DNA of 59,927 nucleotides from Gammaproteobacteria bacterium (GTDB lineage: Bacteria > Pseudomonadota > Gammaproteobacteria > Pseudomonadales > Pseudomonadaceae): the NCBI GenBank assembly GCA_903970465.1, contig CAJCIO010000052.1, forward strand, positions 1-59,927, written 5' to 3'. Positions 58,161 through 59,927 of the stretch are shown here, one piece after another (within the stretch, counting starts at the first letter, position 1; each line of letters opens with the position of its first letter). The position numbers were made by a program, and so were the translations under genes. The notes beneath the pieces were generated by a model. It was given only the letters and a program-made list of their open reading frames with translations. It was not told where the DNA came from and searched no databases.

Positions 58161-58664
58161 ATGAACCACAGGACGCTTGTGACACACGCCGCTGGCCTCA
58201 AGCACGCTATAGGCTTGGCATTGCTGCTCGGCCTCTGCGGGTGCTCGTCCTGGTTCAGCGGCCCTTACCAGGACCCGCAAGTGCATCTGGTGCATGTCGA
58301 GGTGGTCAAGGCCAAAGTCCTTGAGCAGCGCTTCGTGCTGCGGTTCAGCATCGACAACCCCAATAATTCGCGACTGCGGGTGCGCGGGCTGATCTATCGC
58401 GTGACACTGGGCGACATTCTATTGACCGACGGCGAAGTCGACGACTGGTTCACCGTGGCGGCCCACAGCAAGGAATATTACGAGATCCCGGTGCGCACCA
58501 ACCTGTGGGAACACCTGCGTGACCTGGCGAAATTGCTCAAGCATCCCGAGCGCCCCGTGCCCTATCGTCTGGAAGGCAGGCTCAAAACTGGATTTTTGTT
58601 CAGGCACAACCTGCATCTGGATCACAGTGGTGAGATAATTCCCGGCGATTATATTCCGGAGTAA
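58161..58664 (+). CDS. LEA-14-like (WHy domain) lipoprotein
   Basis: A 167-residue lipoprotein with a signal ending in GLCGC and an immunoglobulin-like LEA type 2 (WHy) domain (LRFSIDNPNNSRLRVRGLIY, VPYRLEGRLKTGFLF). The family occurs in stress-response and water-deficit proteins. Seven bases separate it from the SEC-C protein, so they form an operon. Confidence 0.88.
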   Translation: MNHRTLVTHAAGLKHAIGLALLLGLCGCSSWFSGPYQDPQVHLVHVEVVKAKVLEQRFVLRFSIDNPNNSRLRVRGLIYRVTLGDILLTDGEVDDWFTVAAHSKEYYEIPVRTNLWEHLRDLAKLLKHPERPVPYRLEGRLKTGFLFRHNLHLDHSGEIIPGDYIPE

Positions 58665-58670
58665 GCACAA

Positions 58671-58880
58671 ATGACCCAGCAACCCCATGTCCATGGCCCC
58701 GACTGCAACCACGAGCATGACCATGCACATGACCATCACGAGCCCCATGGCCATGTTCACGGCCCGCATTGCAACCACGCGCCTCAAGAGCCAGTGCGCA
58801 ACGCCTTGAAGGAAGTCGGCCGGAACGATCCTTGCCCATGCGGCAGCGCGAAGAAATTCAAGAAGTGCCACGGCGCCTGA
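58671..58880 (+). CDS. histidine-rich SEC-C protein (69 aa)
   Basis: A 69-residue protein: a His/Asp-rich N terminus with about 15 histidines in the first 38 residues ([20 protein letters not shown]) and a C-terminal SEC-C motif ([17 protein letters not shown]). It should bind Zn or Ni and may be a metal store or chaperone. Ribosome site GGAG-TAAGCACAA overlaps the LEA stop region. The same SEC-C type is present in YchJ, 1.2 kb upstream. Confidence 0.88.
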   Translation: MTQQPHVHGPDCNHEHDHAHDHHEPHGHVHGPHCNHAPQEPVRNALKEVGRNDPCPCGSAKKFKKCHGA

Positions 58881-58899
58881 TTCTTGTATGACGCGTCGG

Positions 58900-58977
58900 C
58901 TTGCCCCCCTCAGCGTTCAGCGCAACCCTTGTGGTTGTGACTGACCTGGCGCTGTTGGGGGCAAGCGCTTCTATACG
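58900..58977. repeat. REP-like palindrome before the GST gene
   Basis: GCTTGCCCCCCTCAGCG and the inverted CGCTGTTGGGGGCAAGCG form a long imperfect hairpin in the gap between the SEC-C gene and the GST gene. Same family as 14934 and 34134. Confidence 0.7.
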
Positions 58978-59043
58978 CGGGTTGAATTCCCTCGCTCAGC
59001 CCTCATGTCTCCACCACGATGGACCCATCCTCTGGAGAGCGGC

Positions 59044-59688
59044 ATGATCGACCTGTATTACTGGACCACCCCCAACGGCCACAAGATCACCTTGTTTCTT
59101 GAAGAGGCCGGCCTGCCCTACAACGTCCATCCCATCAATATCAGCGAGAACGAGCAATTCGCTCCCGACTTTCTGAAAATATCACCGAACAACCGCATCC
59201 CCGCCATCGTCGACCCATCGCCCGACGATGGCTCCGGACCGCTATCGCTGTTCGAATCAGGCGCCATCCTGCTTTACCTTGCTGAAAAGACTGGTCTATT
59301 CCTGCCCACAGACCTGCGCGGCCGCCAGGAAGCGCTGCAGTGGCTGTTCTGGCAAATGGGCGGGCTGGGGCCGATGGCGGGGCAGAATCACCACTTCAAC
59401 CGCTTCGCTCCAGAAAAGATCCCCTACGCGATCAAGCGCTATGTCGATGAGACGGCGCGTCTGTATGGCGTGCTGGACCGCCGCTTGGCGGACCGACCGT
59501 TCGTCGCCGGCGATGAGTACAGCATCGCCGACATGGCCATCTATCCGTGGACCGTGTCCCATGAGTGGCAGAATCAGGACCTCGCTGACTTCCCCAGCGT
59601 CCAGCGCTGGTTCAATGCCATCAAGGCCCGCCCCGCGACCGTGCGGGCTTATGAATGGGTGGCAAAGATCAATCCTCCCAAGCCGTGA
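59044..59688 (+). CDS. glutathione S-transferase family protein (YfcG/Nu-like)
   Basis: A 214-residue GST. The thioredoxin-like N domain has MIDLYYWTTPNGHKITLFLE with the catalytic Thr/Asn region, cis-Pro in NRIPAIVD and ESGAILLYLAEK at the GSH site; the helical C domain has QWLFWQMGGLGPMAGQNHHF, a marker of the Nu/YfcG class with disulfide-bond reductase activity. The ATG at 59044 follows GGAGAGCGGC; the frame to 59005 is not typical. Confidence 0.9.
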   Translation: MIDLYYWTTPNGHKITLFLEEAGLPYNVHPINISENEQFAPDFLKISPNNRIPAIVDPSPDDGSGPLSLFESGAILLYLAEKTGLFLPTDLRGRQEALQWLFWQMGGLGPMAGQNHHFNRFAPEKIPYAIKRYVDETARLYGVLDRRLADRPFVAGDEYSIADMAIYPWTVSHEWQNQDLADFPSVQRWFNAIKARPATVRAYEWVAKINPPKP

Positions 59689-59793
59689 TTCCCTTTGTGG
59701 GAGTGGGCTCTGCCCGCGAAGGAGCCTCCTGTCAGGCGCCGGAGCGCTGGATGACCCCTTCGCGAGCAGAGCTCGCTCCCACAGGGAATCATC
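59689..59793. repeat. long imperfect REP inverted repeat after the GST gene
   Basis: GATTCCCTTTGTGGGAGTGG at the left and its inverse CTCGCTCCCACAGGGAATC at the right, with TGCCCGCGAAGGAG and CCTTCGCGAGCAGAG inside, make a ~105-base palindrome. Confidence 0.75.
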
Positions 59794-59902
59794 GCCAGGG
59801 AGTTCTGCACGAGAAAATAAACACCCCGCCCCGTCTTGCGTGGCGTCGATGCGCTCACTAACGTAGCGCCTTTGTGACGCCAGACCCGCAGGAGTTTCAC
59901 CC

Positions 59903-59927
59903 ATGGCCTCGTCCGCCCGCCTTCGCT
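59903..59927 (+). CDS. 5' end of a gene cut by the window edge
   Basis: An ATG (MASSARLR) follows GCAGGAGTTTCACC, a good ribosome site. Only eight codons are visible before the window ends, so the product cannot be named. Confidence 0.4.

Overview
The window is a GC-rich chromosomal segment that reads as a Pseudomonas of the fluorescens/putida type. The evidence is the complete bra branched-chain amino acid operon, the tandem acyl-CoA ligases fadD1/fadD2, the hrpA - fadD - MaoC - rapA - nbdA order, the pdxH - OmpA - esterase - dinG order, and many Pseudomonas-type REP palindromes between genes. There are no rRNA or tRNA genes, no CRISPR array and no insertion sequence. Coding density is high, and most genes are intact members of known families.

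Layout. 1-3.1 kb: the end of an unknown gene, a DUF2177 membrane protein, a CvfB-type S1 protein, a small conserved protein and a TorF-type porin. 3.2-8.0 kb: a nitrate-uptake module with a NIT-ANTAR regulator, two NtrC-like sites, a sigma-54 promoter, a leader RNA with a strong terminator, and nrtA-nrtB-nrtD. 8.2-16.1 kb: an MscS-family channel, a DMT exporter divergent from a LysR regulator, an alpha/beta hydrolase with a periplasmic cyclophilin and an ABC exporter, and a FemAB-like acyltransferase. 16.4-19.5 kb: two divergent porins (OprD type and Porin_5 type). 19.6-29.5 kb: lipid metabolism (KAS III-like enzyme, fadD1, fadD2, MaoC/PhaJ hydratase) around the RNA helicase hrpA. 29.6-36.9 kb: a small relatively AT-rich patch with a DUF2845 protein, small proteins, rapA, an MHYT-GGDEF-EAL c-di-GMP protein and a DUF2288 protein. 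37.3-42.2 kb: braCDEFG. 42.3-59.9 kb: a housekeeping/envelope block with a lipoprotein, a flavoprotein, nhaA, a SlyB-like lipoprotein, pdxH, an OmpA lipoprotein with a lysine/alanine-rich tail, an EstB-type esterase, a secreted agarase-like glycosidase, dinG, CopD-like and DUF1145 proteins, a second OmpA lipoprotein, DUF6231, YchJ, a LEA-14-like lipoprotein, a His-rich SEC-C protein and a GST.

The genes suggest several working units. The nitrate unit combines general nitrogen control (NtrC and sigma-54) with nitrate-specific antitermination, and the elements can be placed base by base. The fadD/MaoC/KAS III set links fatty acid activation and beta-oxidation to synthesis of new acyl chains. 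The bra operon has an internal hairpin that should give excess binding protein over membrane components.

No wholly new multi-gene system was found. The most interesting items are the layered control region of the nitrate operon, an NbdA-like protein that keeps an intact GGDEF motif, the secreted agarase-like enzyme with unusual low-complexity ends, the OmpA lipoprotein with a histone-like tail, and a dyad upstream of braC.
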